Assembly (NCBI RefSeq): GCF_000380985.1
Contig: NZ_KB905702.1
Location: 1 to 64,000 of the forward strand
DNA from: Proteiniphilum acetatigenes DSM 18083
GTDB taxonomy: Bacteria; Bacteroidota; Bacteroidia; Bacteroidales; Dysgonomonadaceae
DNA length: 64,000 nucleotides
Direction of reading: 5' to 3'
The notes under the pieces are model-generated. The model worked only from the letters and a program-made list of their open reading frames with translations. It did no database searches and was not told the DNA's origin. A program made the translations under genes and the position numbers. This document shows positions 17,369-27,675 of the stretch, piece after piece. The stretch's first letter is position 1, and every line of letters starts with the position of its first letter.

Positions 17369-17401
17369 CCGTCACTATATTTATATTGTTTATATTAAAA
17401 G

Positions 17402-17409
17402 CAAAGTTA
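17402..17409 (-). promoter_or_regulatory. Putative -7 box (TAACTTTG) for XRE paralogue 2
   Basis: The minus strand reads TAACTTTG about 34 bases before the ATG at 17368. The same box in the same kind of context precedes paralogue 3, so the promoter appears to have been duplicated with the gene. Confidence 0.5.
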
Positions 17410-17416
17410 GTAAGAA

Positions 17417-17815
17417 TCATCTGTTTTTCAACAACTCAATCTTTTCTTGCTCACTTTTTAATAAACGCTTATATAGTTCAACTATTTTTTCGAATGGATT
17501 AACCTGATGATCAACAGTATCAGTAGTGGCCCCCTCAGAAATAGTTGTATCCCGGCAGTTATGTTGATTAATATTGAGGATCGTTTTTTCAATGTCAAAA
17601 TCTCTGATCACTTCGGAAGATATGCCCAATGCATCAGCAATTTGAGATAATAATACTTCTTCTATTTCATCCTGATTTTCGATCTTCGAGACTTCCGGCT
17701 GGCTGATACCAAGATCAGCAGCCAATGCTTCCTGCTTCACGCCAAAATACATCCGGACTCTTCGCACATTACGCCCGATATGCCTTTTCACTTTCTTTGT
17801 CGATTCAATACTCAT
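17417..17815 (-). CDS. XRE-family HTH regulator with C-terminal coiled coil (paralogue 3)
   Basis: 132 residues. HTH at about residues 15-68 (RRVRMYFGVKQEALAADLGI, then SQPEVSKIENQDE). A linker with IKNINQHNC-like Asn/Thr content and a coiled coil (VELYKRLLKSEQEKIELLKN) follow. Same architecture as the two other XRE genes in the window. Upstream lie a TAACTTTG box and a TTGACT-N9-AGTCAA palindrome that could be its own operator, which would fit autoregulation. Confidence 0.85.
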   Translation of the reverse strand: MSIESTKKVKRHIGRNVRRVRMYFGVKQEALAADLGISQPEVSKIENQDEIEEVLLSQIADALGISSEVIRDFDIEKTILNINQHNCRDTTISEGATTDTVDHQVNPFEKIVELYKRLLKSEQEKIELLKNR

Positions 17816-17847
17816 TTTATTAAATTTTTAAAGTGATTGCGTGTTGG

Positions 17848-17887
17848 CAAAGTTAATAAAAATCAATTGACTCAAAATAAAAGTCAA
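17848..17887 (-). promoter_or_regulatory. Promoter box TAACTTTG and adjacent TTGACT-N9-AGTCAA palindrome
   Basis: The minus strand carries TAACTTTG at 17855-17848. A 6+6 base palindrome, TTGACT and AGTCAA separated by 9 bases, lies at 17867-17887, just upstream, where the -33 element would be. This is the expected place for an autoregulatory operator. The remainder of 17888-18225 is AT-rich leader of the GH105 gene with no further feature I can support. Confidence 0.45.
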
Positions 17888-18225
17888 CTTTATTTTTTTT
17901 GATTCAGGGTCAGGAACGTCTAATTTTGCCCGCATGAATACAAGCGGATTGGTTAAATCTGTTGGGATTATTCATTGTTTTACAGTACCGATAGTACATA
18001 AAAGTGCAGAACATCAGGGGTATGAGTCATTTTGCATGTTAAGTTATATTATACAAAATATTACAATTTAATTAGTTGATTGAGTTTTTACCGGGGTGTT
18101 GAAACTGAAAAACTCATTGGAGAACTGACCGGCAGATTCCCTATTTTTACTATCCGACAAGATTTTCGAAAGAGAGATTTTTAGTAAAACGATAAAATAT
18201 TAAAAAATTGAATCATTGAATAATC

Positions 18226-19329
18226 ATGAAAAAAAATTTCATTTTGTTATCCGTCTTACTCATAGTAGTAAGTGCATGCTCTGTTCATTCAGTCGAACCT
18301 GAATTTGAGAAAGCGTATATCCGATCGATCATGGTAAAGGCCACCGACTGGCAATTGAAGAATCCGAAGCATAATTTAAAAGACTGGACCAACGGGGCTT
18401 TTTACGCCGGCGTGTTTGCCGCATGGGAAACTACCCGGTCAGACCACATTTACGACGCTTTATCAAGAATGGGAAATACCAACCAATGGGAACCTTTCAG
18501 GCGTTTTTACCATGCCGACGACGTGGCTATCTGTCAGACCTATATCGATCTGTACCGGATAGAGAAAAGACAGGAGATGATCCGTCCGACAATCGATACC
18601 ATCGGCCTTTTTATTGAAAAGCCCTATCCCACAAGGGGAAAGGTAGATATAATCAAATGGTGGTGGTGCGACGCCCTCTTCATGGGTCCTCCCGTACTGG
18701 TCAAACTGGGGGTTACGCTGGATGATCCTTCCTACTTCGCTGCAAACGACAAATACTTTAAAGAGTGTTACGACCTGTTGTACAATAAAGAAGAAAAACT
18801 TTTTGCACGCGACCTGAACTATGTGGTGAAGAACGACAGCAGCGACCGTTATGAAGCGAACGGGGAGCGGATTTTCTGGTCGCGCGGCAACGGCTGGGTG
18901 ATGGGCGGGCTGGTGCGTATCCTTAAAGAGCTCCCGGCCGATTATCCGGAACGCCCTTTTTATGAGGGATTATATAAAGACATGGCCGAAAGGGTCGTGG
19001 GGCTTCAGCCGCAAGACGGCCTGTGGAGAGCCAGCCTGCTTGACCCGGACTCTTATCCCGGCGGGGAAGTCAGCGGCTCGGGTTTCTTTTGCTACGCCCT
19101 GGCCTGGGGAATCAACAACAAGTTACTTGACAAGGAGACCTACCTTCCGGCGGTACGGAAAGCCTGGGTGGGGTTAACCCGGTGTGTGAACGAGGAAGGC
19201 CGGGTAGGATGGGTACAGCCGATAGGGGCAGACCCGCAGAAAAACTTCTCGCCGGACAGCTGGGAAGTGTACGGCACAGGCGCTCTCCTGCTTGCCGGAA
19301 GTGAAGTGATCAAATTACCAAAAAGATAA
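18226..19329 (+). CDS. GH105 unsaturated rhamnogalacturonyl hydrolase (lipoprotein)
   Basis: 367 residues with a lipobox ending at Cys18 (VVSAC). The (alpha/alpha)6-barrel signatures of GH105/GH88 are visible: FYHADDVAICQ (residues 94-104), WWWCDALFMGPP (145-156, Asp149 the likely catalytic acid) and FWSRGNGWVMGGL (217-229). These enzymes remove the unsaturated uronic acid left at chain ends by pectate or rhamnogalacturonan lyases, typically in the periplasm. It starts the PUL, ahead of a SusC/D pair, and fits with the GH106 at the other end. Confidence 0.9.
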   Translation: MKKNFILLSVLLIVVSACSVHSVEPEFEKAYIRSIMVKATDWQLKNPKHNLKDWTNGAFYAGVFAAWETTRSDHIYDALSRMGNTNQWEPFRRFYHADDVAICQTYIDLYRIEKRQEMIRPTIDTIGLFIEKPYPTRGKVDIIKWWWCDALFMGPPVLVKLGVTLDDPSYFAANDKYFKECYDLLYNKEEKLFARDLNYVVKNDSSDRYEANGERIFWSRGNGWVMGGLVRILKELPADYPERPFYEGLYKDMAERVVGLQPQDGLWRASLLDPDSYPGGEVSGSGFFCYALAWGINNKLLDKETYLPAVRKAWVGLTRCVNEEGRVGWVQPIGADPQKNFSPDSWEVYGTGALLLAGSEVIKLPKR

Positions 19330-19446
19330 TCTACAGACAAGTCAGAAACACCCTGTCATCCTTCGCATCCGGGCTATGAAGCCATCCGGCCCGGGTTGTG
19401 CAGGTACACAGTCAGTTCATTTTTTAATTATAATAAATCAATAGAG

Positions 19447-22400
19447 ATGAGAAAAACAATCATGTTATTTGTTTTGTGTATTTTTTCTCTTTCGTTAATC
19501 GCGCAACAATTGACGATAAGAGGAAAGGTACTGGATGCTGATGGGAACGCCTTGCCCGGGGTTACCATTCTGGTCGTTGGAACGACAACGGGCACGTCAA
19601 CCGATATCGATGGTGACTACGTGCTCAATAATGTGGAAGCAGGAAATACCCTGCGTTTCAGCTTCATGGGTTTTGTCACCCAGGAATTCACAGTGGAGAC
19701 AGGCAAACCGGTAATCAACGTGATCATGCTGGAGGAAACCAGTATGCTGGATGAAGTCACCGTGGTTGCTTTCGGCACGCAGAAAAAGGAAAGCGTGGTC
19801 GCATCAATCACCACCGTTTCACCTTCCGACCTGAAAATGCCGACGAGCAACCTTACTACCTCATTTGCCGGACAGATTGCCGGGATGATCTCTTACCAGT
19901 CTTCGGGTGAACCGGGTGCGGATAACGCGGATTTTTTTATCCGCGGTGTCACTTCATTTGGTTACAACGTCGATCCCCTCATATTGGTGGACAATATTGA
20001 AATATCGAAAACGGAATTAGCCCGTATCCAGCCCGATGACATAGAGAGTTTTTCTATCATGAAAGATGCCGCGGCAACCGCCCTCTATGGAGCAAGAGGC
20101 GCCAACGGCGTGATCCTGATAAAAACCAAAGAGGGAAGGGTAGGGCGCGCCCAGTTGAATGTCAGGATCGAGAACAATATTTCACAGCCTACCAAAAAGA
20201 TCCAACTGGCCGACCCCATAACCTATATGAGAATGCATAATGAAGCATTTATCACCCGCGACCCAAGGGCTCCTCTTTTATATTCAGACGACAAAATAGA
20301 GAATACCGAACGGGGTTTGCATCCGCTTTTGTATCCGGTGACCGACTGGCAATCGGAACTGATGAGGGATTATTCTACCAGCCAGCGGGTAAACCTGAAT
20401 ATACGGGGTGGGGGTAATATCGCCCGTTATTATGTAGCCGCGGCGTACACAAAAGATGGCGGCATCCTGAAGGTCGATCCCCGCAATAACTTTAATAATA
20501 ATATCAACCTGGATATATATACCTTGCGTTCGAACGTGAATATCGACCTTTCCAAAACAACCGAACTGAAGGTAAGCCTCGATGGCACTTTTGAAGACTA
20601 TAGCGGGCCTCTCAACAGTGGATCGTCGATGTATGGCCTGATCATGAAGAGTAACCCTGTCTTGTTTCCTGCCTACTATCCTATCGATGATGACCATAAA
20701 TACGTTACCCATACACTCTTCGGCAACGCTGAAGACGGGCAATACCTGAATCCTTATGCCCAAATGGTGCGGGGCTACCGGGAATATAACAAATCCATCA
20801 TGGGTGCGCAGATCGAGTTAAAGCAGGACATGGGGTTTCTGTTGGACGGGCTAAGTGTCAGGGCTTTATTCAATACCAAGCGGGAAGCGCTCAGCGCGAT
20901 CTCACGGGCCTACTCTCCCTACTATTATAAACTGGGGGAACACAATTATCTGACCGGCGATTATAAGGTAGAGATCATTAATCCGGATGCCAGCGGGGAG
21001 AGCTTGCAGTCGTATGTTGAAATGCCTGCGGTAGTGAATACCACCTACTTTGAATCATCAGCCGTATATGGCAAAAATATTGACGAATCGCACGATATCA
21101 ATGCACAACTGGTATTCACGATGCGTAACAGGACCGTTCCCGCTACCAACAGTGATGTTTTTACGGTATTGGGATCTCTCCCTTACAGGAACGTAGGGCT
21201 TGCCGGAAGGGCTTCGTATGCTTATCAGAGCAAGTACTTTGTGGAAGCCAACTTTGGCTACAATGGCTCCGAGCGTTTTTCAAAACAACACCGTTGGGGT
21301 TTCTTCCCCTCTATCAGTGGCGGTTGGATGGTTTCGAACGAGAAATTTTTCACGCCTTTAAAGCATGCGGTAACGCAGTTGAAGTTACGCGGCTCCTACG
21401 GGTTGGCGGGTAACGACAATATCAGCGATCAGCGCTTCCTGTATTTGTCGGATGTCAGCCTTACAGGAGGGAGCGGATACACATTCGGTTATGAAGTTGA
21501 TGGTTATTCACGCCCCGGAATGGTGATAAGAAGGTATGCGGATCCTGAAATTTCGTGGGAAGTATCCTATAAAACAAACCTGGCCATGGAATTGACGCTC
21601 TTCAAGGACTTTAATATTATTTGGGAATATTTCACCGAGAATCGGAAGAGTATATTACAGGAGCGCCGTACGATCCCTTATTCAATGGGGTTGTGGGTCA
21701 ATCCGAACGCGAACCTGGGAGAGGCGAAAGGGAGAGGGACCGACTTTTCCGTTACCCATAACTATATAGGAGGAAAATCGTTCTGGATACAGTCAAGGGT
21801 GAACTTCACCTATGCGGTGAGCGAATATACCAAATATGAGGATTATGACTATGACACGGAATGGTGGAAACTGCGGATAGGCAACCCCACTACCCAACAA
21901 TACGGGTATATTGCCGAAAGGTTATTCATTGACGAAGCGGACGTGGCCAACTCTCCCACGCAGTTCGGCAGCACGCAGGTGATGGCCGGGGATATCAAGT
22001 ACCGCGACCTGAACGGTGACGGAGTCATTAATGACCGTGACATGGCACCCATCGGGTATCCTACAACACCGGAAATACAGTATGGTTTTGGTTCGTCGAT
22101 CGGCTATAAATCCTTTGATTTCTCCTTCTTCTTTAACGGAGTCCATCGCCGGTCGTTCTGGATCAATTATAACACTACTTCTCCTTTTTTCAATACTACC
22201 GGCGTAGATAACACACCGGGAACCCCTGAAGGGAACAACGCCCTTATGAAGTTTATTGCAGACAGCTACTGGAGCGAAGCCGACCGGAATCCCTATGCGA
22301 CATGGCCCCGATTAGCGACCGCGCTTAACCAGGTAAGCCATAATAACCACCGCAATACATGGTTTATGCGTGACGGTGCATTTCTCCGGCTGAAATCCGT

Positions 22401-22590
22401 GGAACTGGGGTATTCCCTTCCCGAAGACCTGGTGTCTAAAGTCAGGGTGAGTAGTTTGCGTATTTATCTTTCCAGTTCCAATTTATTTTCCATCAGTAAA
22501 TTCAAACTATGGGATGTGGAGATGGCGGGCAATGGATTAGGTTATCCCATTCAACGTACATTCAATGTGGGAATGAATATATCGTTTTAA
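19447..22590 (+). CDS. SusC/RagA-type TonB-dependent transporter of the pectin PUL
   Basis: 1047 residues from the ATG at 19447, chosen because it directly starts a signal peptide (MRKTIMLFVLCIFSLSLIAQ). A carboxypeptidase-D-like domain (LTIRGKVLDADGNALPGVTI, residues 21-40), a plug (LDEVTVVAFGTQKKESV, FSIMKDAAATALYGARGANG) and a long beta-barrel with terminal Phe follow. SusD begins 12 bases downstream. It would import rhamnogalacturonan-type oligosaccharides; the substrate is inferred from GH105 and GH106 in the locus. Confidence 0.95.
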   Translation: MRKTIMLFVLCIFSLSLIAQQLTIRGKVLDADGNALPGVTILVVGTTTGTSTDIDGDYVLNNVEAGNTLRFSFMGFVTQEFTVETGKPVINVIMLEETSMLDEVTVVAFGTQKKESVVASITTVSPSDLKMPTSNLTTSFAGQIAGMISYQSSGEPGADNADFFIRGVTSFGYNVDPLILVDNIEISKTELARIQPDDIESFSIMKDAAATALYGARGANGVILIKTKEGRVGRAQLNVRIENNISQPTKKIQLADPITYMRMHNEAFITRDPRAPLLYSDDKIENTERGLHPLLYPVTDWQSELMRDYSTSQRVNLNIRGGGNIARYYVAAAYTKDGGILKVDPRNNFNNNINLDIYTLRSNVNIDLSKTTELKVSLDGTFEDYSGPLNSGSSMYGLIMKSNPVLFPAYYPIDDDHKYVTHTLFGNAEDGQYLNPYAQMVRGYREYNKSIMGAQIELKQDMGFLLDGLSVRALFNTKREALSAISRAYSPYYYKLGEHNYLTGDYKVEIINPDASGESLQSYVEMPAVVNTTYFESSAVYGKNIDESHDINAQLVFTMRNRTVPATNSDVFTVLGSLPYRNVGLAGRASYAYQSKYFVEANFGYNGSERFSKQHRWGFFPSISGGWMVSNEKFFTPLKHAVTQLKLRGSYGLAGNDNISDQRFLYLSDVSLTGGSGYTFGYEVDGYSRPGMVIRRYADPEISWEVSYKTNLAMELTLFKDFNIIWEYFTENRKSILQERRTIPYSMGLWVNPNANLGEAKGRGTDFSVTHNYIGGKSFWIQSRVNFTYAVSEYTKYEDYDYDTEWWKLRIGNPTTQQYGYIAERLFIDEADVANSPTQFGSTQVMAGDIKYRDLNGDGVINDRDMAPIGYPTTPEIQYGFGSSIGYKSFDFSFFFNGVHRRSFWINYNTTSPFFNTTGVDNTPGTPEGNNALMKFIADSYWSEADRNPYATWPRLATALNQVSHNNHRNTWFMRDGAFLRLKSVELGYSLPEDLVSKVRVSSLRIYLSSSNLFSISKFKLWDVEMAGNGLGYPIQRTFNVGMNISF

Positions 22591-22602
22591 AAAAATAATA
22601 GT

Positions 22603-24534
22603 ATGAAAAATTTAAGATATCCCGTTATAATTTTCTTTTTCAGCTTCATTACGGCATGTAATAACTACCTTGATGTAGTGCCGGATATGATAGCTACCAT
22701 TGAAGACAATGCCTTTTCGATGCGGTCGCAGGCTGAGAAGTTTTTCTTCATGTGTTATTCCTATCTGCCTATGAGTGGTTCATACAACGATGATCCGGCT
22801 TTATTGGGAGGGGATGAGATCTGGTTGGCCACCCAGTATACGGGTGCAAATAACCCTAAAAACCTTGCATTGGGAGCCCAGCGTTCCGACAGTCCGCTTT
22901 TCGATTTCTGGAGAGGGATCAACGGAGGGAGAAACCTCTACCGTGGGATCAGTGACTGTAATATTTTCCTTGCCAACATCGACAGGGTGCCCGATATCAC
23001 GCTGGAAGAACGCAACCGTTGGGTGGCGGAGGTGGAAGTGATCAAAGCGTGGCTGCACTTTTACCTTATACGCATGTATGGACCCATTCCCATAAAAGAT
23101 GTGAATTTAAGCGTACAGGACGATACCGAGGTGACCCATGTGTTCCGTAACACAATGGATGAATGCGTGGAATATTGTGTCAATAAAATGGATGACGTGC
23201 TCAGCAGGAACCACCTGATGATAACCGTGAATGATCAGGCGACCGAATTGGGGCGGATTACCAAGGGGGTGGCATTGACGATGAAAGCCAAAATGCTGGT
23301 GACATTCGCCAGTCCCCTGTTCAACGGCAATACCGATTATGCGGGATTGACAGACCGTAGGGGGATCGAAATATTCAACCCGAATAAGACGGAAGAGGAA
23401 AAAACCGCCTTATGGATAAAGGCCGCCGGGGCCTGCAAGGAAGCAATCGATTTCTTTACAGAGATCGGACAAAGTGAATTGTACCGGTATACCGGAACCC
23501 AGTTCGGGAATATCTCGGAGCAGACCCGCCTTAAGCTAAGTATCAGGGGATCATTGGTAGAACGGTGGAATGATGATGTCATCTGGGCCGATTCACGTAG
23601 TTGGCCCCAGGCATACCAGCTTCAGGCCTATCCCCGTGACTTTAATGCCACGCAGGCAAACTCGCAGACCACAAACAGGAATAATTTTGCAGTTCCCTTA
23701 AAGATCGTCGATCAGTTTTATACGAAGAATGGAGTACCTGTCAGGGAAGACAAGACATGGGATTATAACAGCCGGTTTACTCCAAAGATAGCCGGGACAG
23801 ACCAGCTCTATTACCTGCAGGTAGGGGAGGCTACGGCCGGTATGTTTTTTGACCGGGAACCCAGGCTCTACGCCAGTATAGGTTTCGACCGCGGGATATG
23901 GTTCGGGCAGGGTAATTCCAGTGAAACCGGCCAGGCTCCGCATGCGCGTTCCGGCGAATACTCAGGGAACCAGATCTCCCATTCATGGAATGTAACCGGA
24001 ATGTGGCCGAAAAAAGTACTGCATTGGCTCACTGTTTGCTCGGGTACTACCACGGTTACATACACCCGTTATCCTTTTCCTGTTTTCCGCCTGCCCGAAC
24101 TTTACCTGATGTATGCCGAAGCGCTGAACGAAGCATATAACACGCAGGAAGCAAGGAATGAAGCTATATATTATATCGATCTGGTACGCGACAGGGCGGG
24201 ATTAAAAGGGGTAGAGGAATCCTGGACCAATTATTCAAATGACCCCACCAGGTATCAAAGACAAAATGGATTGCGGGACATTGTGAGACAGGAGAAATTG
24301 ATCGAATTCGTATTTGAAGGCCATCGGTTTTGGGATCTGCGCCGCTGGAAAATGGCGATGGATGAGTATAATAAACCCATTACAGGATGGAATTTGGAAG
24401 CCTCCGACCCGGCACTGTATTACAGGGAGACATGGATTTATACACGTAATTTTACCCCGAGGGACTATTTCTGGCCTGTTTCGGATGAAGAGATCTTACG
24501 AAATAAAAATACACTTCAGAATTATGGTTGGTAA
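22603..24534 (+). CDS. SusD/RagB-family lipoprotein of the pectin PUL
   Basis: 643 residues with a lipobox ending at Cys19 (FSFITAC) followed by NNYLDVVPD, a typical SusD start. Characteristic blocks include RNRWVAEVEVIKAWLHFYLI and FRLPELYLMYAEALNEAYN, then a KLIEFVFEGHRFWDLRRWK motif near residue 565 and a DYFWPVSDEEILRN end. It pairs with the SusC upstream as the surface binding lid. Confidence 0.95.
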   Translation: MKNLRYPVIIFFFSFITACNNYLDVVPDMIATIEDNAFSMRSQAEKFFFMCYSYLPMSGSYNDDPALLGGDEIWLATQYTGANNPKNLALGAQRSDSPLFDFWRGINGGRNLYRGISDCNIFLANIDRVPDITLEERNRWVAEVEVIKAWLHFYLIRMYGPIPIKDVNLSVQDDTEVTHVFRNTMDECVEYCVNKMDDVLSRNHLMITVNDQATELGRITKGVALTMKAKMLVTFASPLFNGNTDYAGLTDRRGIEIFNPNKTEEEKTALWIKAAGACKEAIDFFTEIGQSELYRYTGTQFGNISEQTRLKLSIRGSLVERWNDDVIWADSRSWPQAYQLQAYPRDFNATQANSQTTNRNNFAVPLKIVDQFYTKNGVPVREDKTWDYNSRFTPKIAGTDQLYYLQVGEATAGMFFDREPRLYASIGFDRGIWFGQGNSSETGQAPHARSGEYSGNQISHSWNVTGMWPKKVLHWLTVCSGTTTVTYTRYPFPVFRLPELYLMYAEALNEAYNTQEARNEAIYYIDLVRDRAGLKGVEESWTNYSNDPTRYQRQNGLRDIVRQEKLIEFVFEGHRFWDLRRWKMAMDEYNKPITGWNLEASDPALYYRETWIYTRNFTPRDYFWPVSDEEILRNKNTLQNYGW

Positions 24535-24550
24535 TAATTTAATTTTTTGG

Positions 24551-25852
24551 ATGATGAAACAGCTTAAAATAGTATTTTCTATAGCTTTTATTTTCTTTTA
24601 TGCCTGTGGGGAGGACCAGTTGAACAATCCCACCGGAAGCACTGAAATACCCCGGCAGGTTACGGTAAAAGAGGTGGTAAATTTCAACGGCGCTTCCATT
24701 ATATACTACGACCGTCCAAACGACGAAAACCTACAGTACGTAAAAGCGGTCTGGACTACGGATGATGGAATTGAATATAACCAGACGGCATCCTTTTATA
24801 CGGACTCGTTGTTGGTGGACGGATTCGGTGAAGAGGGGAGCTATACGGTGAAACTGTATTCGGTGAGCCATGGACAGACCTATTCCGAACCGGTGGAGGT
24901 GACGGTAAACCCGACACGCCCTCCCTACATGGTCGTACATGATAACCTCCAGATATTGCCCACTTTCATGGGTATCCGTGTTACGGCGGAAAATGAGACA
25001 GGGGCAAAGCTTGCATTCCGCACGTTTAAACAGGATCAGGCAACAAATGAATGGGTAGAAGTAGGTACCCACTACACCGTGAATCCGAATGTGGAATATT
25101 TCAACCGCGGGCATGAGCCCGATATCGAGCAGAATTTCCGTGTGCAGGTACGTGACAAATGGGGCCACTGGTCGCCTCCGAAAGATGTTGTCTGCGCTCC
25201 ATGGTTTGAAATGGAGTTGCCGAAAGATATCTTTAACGAAATCGCCCTTTGTAACTTATCGGGTGACGGTTCATATGTCCCGGATCAAACCGGTTACGCT
25301 TTACCCTCGAACTTCTGGGGACATAAAATGCACTCGTGGTCAGGCTCCGCCGTGTCATTCGACAGGCTTTATGACGGTGTAATCGGTGCCAGCGGGGAAT
25401 GCTACCATACAAAACCGTTAGCACCCTTTCCCCAGCATTTCACCATTGACCTCGGGGCCCAGTATAACCTCAGCCGTTTCCTGTTGTGGCCACGTAACGA
25501 CGCATCAAACCAGTTCCGCGGCGGACACCCCCAGATCGTCCGGATTTATGGGGCATCGTACAACGGCGACAGTCCGAGTGAATTGGTGGATGATATCAAC
25601 GACGAAGAGGCATGGCTTGACCTGGGACTGTTTTATCTTTCAAGGGCCGATGGTTCGTTCGACCCCTACCCGGGCACTAACGACCGTACTGCCGAAGATA
25701 ATGAAATACTCGCAAACGGGCATGAGATGACACTGAATGCCATCGACCAACCGGTACGCTATGTACGCGTGCAGGTAATCAAGACTTTTGCTACAAGTCT
25801 TCACGCCGGATCGGTGCAGATAGGTGAAATCAGCTTTTTCGGTGCAAACTAA
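24551..25852 (+). CDS. Surface lipoprotein with DUF4959/DUF5000-like and discoidin-like domains
   Basis: 433 residues from ATG 24551 (or 24554), which gives a signal and lipobox (FIFFYAC, Cys19). The first ~200 residues look like two Ig/fibronectin-type beta-sandwiches (VTVKEVVNFNGASIIYYDRP). The C-terminal ~150 residues resemble an F5/8 (discoidin) carbohydrate-binding domain (FTIDLGAQYNLSRFLLWPRN). This order fits DUF4959-DUF5126-DUF5000 lipoproteins that accompany SusC/D pairs. It starts 16 bases after SusD. Probable role: surface glycan binding. The family assignment is from memory. Confidence 0.75.
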   Translation: MMKQLKIVFSIAFIFFYACGEDQLNNPTGSTEIPRQVTVKEVVNFNGASIIYYDRPNDENLQYVKAVWTTDDGIEYNQTASFYTDSLLVDGFGEEGSYTVKLYSVSHGQTYSEPVEVTVNPTRPPYMVVHDNLQILPTFMGIRVTAENETGAKLAFRTFKQDQATNEWVEVGTHYTVNPNVEYFNRGHEPDIEQNFRVQVRDKWGHWSPPKDVVCAPWFEMELPKDIFNEIALCNLSGDGSYVPDQTGYALPSNFWGHKMHSWSGSAVSFDRLYDGVIGASGECYHTKPLAPFPQHFTIDLGAQYNLSRFLLWPRNDASNQFRGGHPQIVRIYGASYNGDSPSELVDDINDEEAWLDLGLFYLSRADGSFDPYPGTNDRTAEDNEILANGHEMTLNAIDQPVRYVRVQVIKTFATSLHAGSVQIGEISFFGAN

Positions 25853-25969
25853 TCATGTACTACCCAATAATATCAGCATATAATGAAACGAGCAAAAAAA
25901 TTGTTTTCACCAGGGAACATGATTATTGCGAGTTCCATACACCGACAAGAAAAAAAATAAAATAATCGT

Positions 25970-27553
25970 ATGAAACATAAAATACCTTTTTTTATCATCT
26001 CAGTCATCTGTTTGCTTTATTCATGTAGTCCCATGGATTACAAATACAGTGACTTTATTAAAGACGGGCCGATCACTTACCTCACCAAACTGGATGAATC
26101 TGAGGTGAAAGGAATCGGCGGACGTAACCGCATACGAATTGTAATTCCGGAACTGGACGATCCCCGTGCATCGAAGGTTGAAATATACTGGATGAATAAA
26201 CAGGAACACCTTGTTGAGTCCCTCAATGAGTCCGGAGAGACGAACGTGTATATCGATGATCTCGTGGAAGCATCATACATATTTGAACTTTCAGTATTGG
26301 ATGATAAAGGCAATAGTTCCATACCGGTAGCCATTACCGCGACATCATACGGCGTAATATGGGAATCCCTTTTACAAAACCGGCTGATCGCATCTCAGGA
26401 GAGGGAAGGAGATGATTTCAAAATCACGTATGATGTGAATATAGATGAAAGACTGTTGGGAACTGAGTTTGAATGGAAACAAGATGGAGAAGGAACTTCT
26501 TTTACCCAGTTCATTGATTCGGCACAGACTACCGGTTACCTGGAGGATTTTAAAGCAAGTTCATTCCGGTACCGTTCTGTTTACCTGCCGGAGCCCGGTA
26601 GCGAAGATTTGTTCTACTCTTCCTGGGAGTATTACATGGAAGTTCCCGGTATCCAGGAGGTAGAGTTTGATAAAGGGACCACTACCTTTACATTGCCGCA
26701 ACCAAATGATGGTTTCTGGGTTGGATATGAGTTTATCTGGACAGACAAAACGTCAGGGCAATCAAGGTCGCAGGTAACCAATACAAACACTATTACTTTG
26801 CAGGATTATAATGGCATGGCTGTAATCTACAGGGCGCTGTATGAGTTTGATGATGTCGCGGTATCTTCCGAAGGAATTGAATTTTCCACCGTCCGATACG
26901 TCGATCTGGACAGGAGCAATTGGTATGCAGCGCCTGAAACCCGGATTTCAGACGGCGCCCCGCTCAATAATAACAGTGAAGCCCAGGTGAATGAGAAAAA
27001 TAAATCAACATTCCTTTCCCACCTGTTATTTTATGCCGCATCAGGTACAGATGCCCAAATATCTCCCTGGGCGCACTTCGATGGCAATGAAAATACATAT
27101 CTGTCGATGATAAAAGGGTACGGGAAGACTTACCTGGATAACCGCAACAAAACCGGTGTTCTGCATAGCTTTGGCGGTGTCTCAAGCGATGGTAACGACC
27201 TCTATTTTATTATCGACCTCGGTAAAGAAGAGTCGTTCAATTATTTTAGAATGGTCTATCGGGGAGGACAAGGTAATGGGAATTTGAAGCCCCAAAAGGT
27301 GAGTTTTTTCGGGAGTAACGATCCGGATTGTATAACCGACATGAGCAAGTGGTCTGTCATACAGGAAAGTGTGAGTTTGCCGGGAAGTGATCTGGCGTCC
27401 AACAGTTCAGATCCCAACCATCCCGGCAGGGTGACGGGAAATGTCACCATACCCGAGAGCAGTTACCGCTTCTTCATGTTGAGGTATGATGAATGGACCG
27501 AAGCTTCAAACTCGGTAGCGGTAGCTGAATTTTATCTGGGAATGTTTTATTAG
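25970..27553 (+). CDS. DUF4998-like surface lipoprotein with C-terminal discoidin-like domain
   Basis: 527 residues; lipobox ends at Cys19 (ICLLYSC). An N-terminal DUF4998-like segment (YLTKLDESEVKGIGGRNRIR, then VEIYWMNKQEHLVES) is followed by Ig-like repeats and a C-terminal F5/8-type region (LYFIIDLGKEESFNYFRMVY). It closes the SusC/D operon ahead of a strong terminator. Likely another glycan-binding surface component of the PUL; no enzymatic motif is seen. Confidence 0.75.
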   Translation: MKHKIPFFIISVICLLYSCSPMDYKYSDFIKDGPITYLTKLDESEVKGIGGRNRIRIVIPELDDPRASKVEIYWMNKQEHLVESLNESGETNVYIDDLVEASYIFELSVLDDKGNSSIPVAITATSYGVIWESLLQNRLIASQEREGDDFKITYDVNIDERLLGTEFEWKQDGEGTSFTQFIDSAQTTGYLEDFKASSFRYRSVYLPEPGSEDLFYSSWEYYMEVPGIQEVEFDKGTTTFTLPQPNDGFWVGYEFIWTDKTSGQSRSQVTNTNTITLQDYNGMAVIYRALYEFDDVAVSSEGIEFSTVRYVDLDRSNWYAAPETRISDGAPLNNNSEAQVNEKNKSTFLSHLLFYAASGTDAQISPWAHFDGNENTYLSMIKGYGKTYLDNRNKTGVLHSFGGVSSDGNDLYFIIDLGKEESFNYFRMVYRGGQGNGNLKPQKVSFFGSNDPDCITDMSKWSVIQESVSLPGSDLASNSSDPNHPGRVTGNVTIPESSYRFFMLRYDEWTEASNSVAVAEFYLGMFY

Positions 27554-27628
27554 CATTGTTAAGTAAGTCAAGATGTGTAAAACAAAGGGATAATATTTAA
27601 TACACAATTTATTCTTCCAACTAAAAAC

Positions 27629-27675
27629 AGAGATAGTTGCCGACCCGGATCGGCAACTATCTCTTAATTTTTTGT
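27629..27675 (+). terminator. Strong Rho-independent terminator of the SusC/D operon
   Basis: A perfect 15-base-pair stem (AGAGATAGTTGCCGA with TCGGCAACTATCTCT) and a 6-base loop (CCCGGA) are followed by TTTTTTG and TTTTTG. It separates the DUF4998 gene from the GH106 gene, which must then have its own promoter in 27676-27847. Confidence 0.9.
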
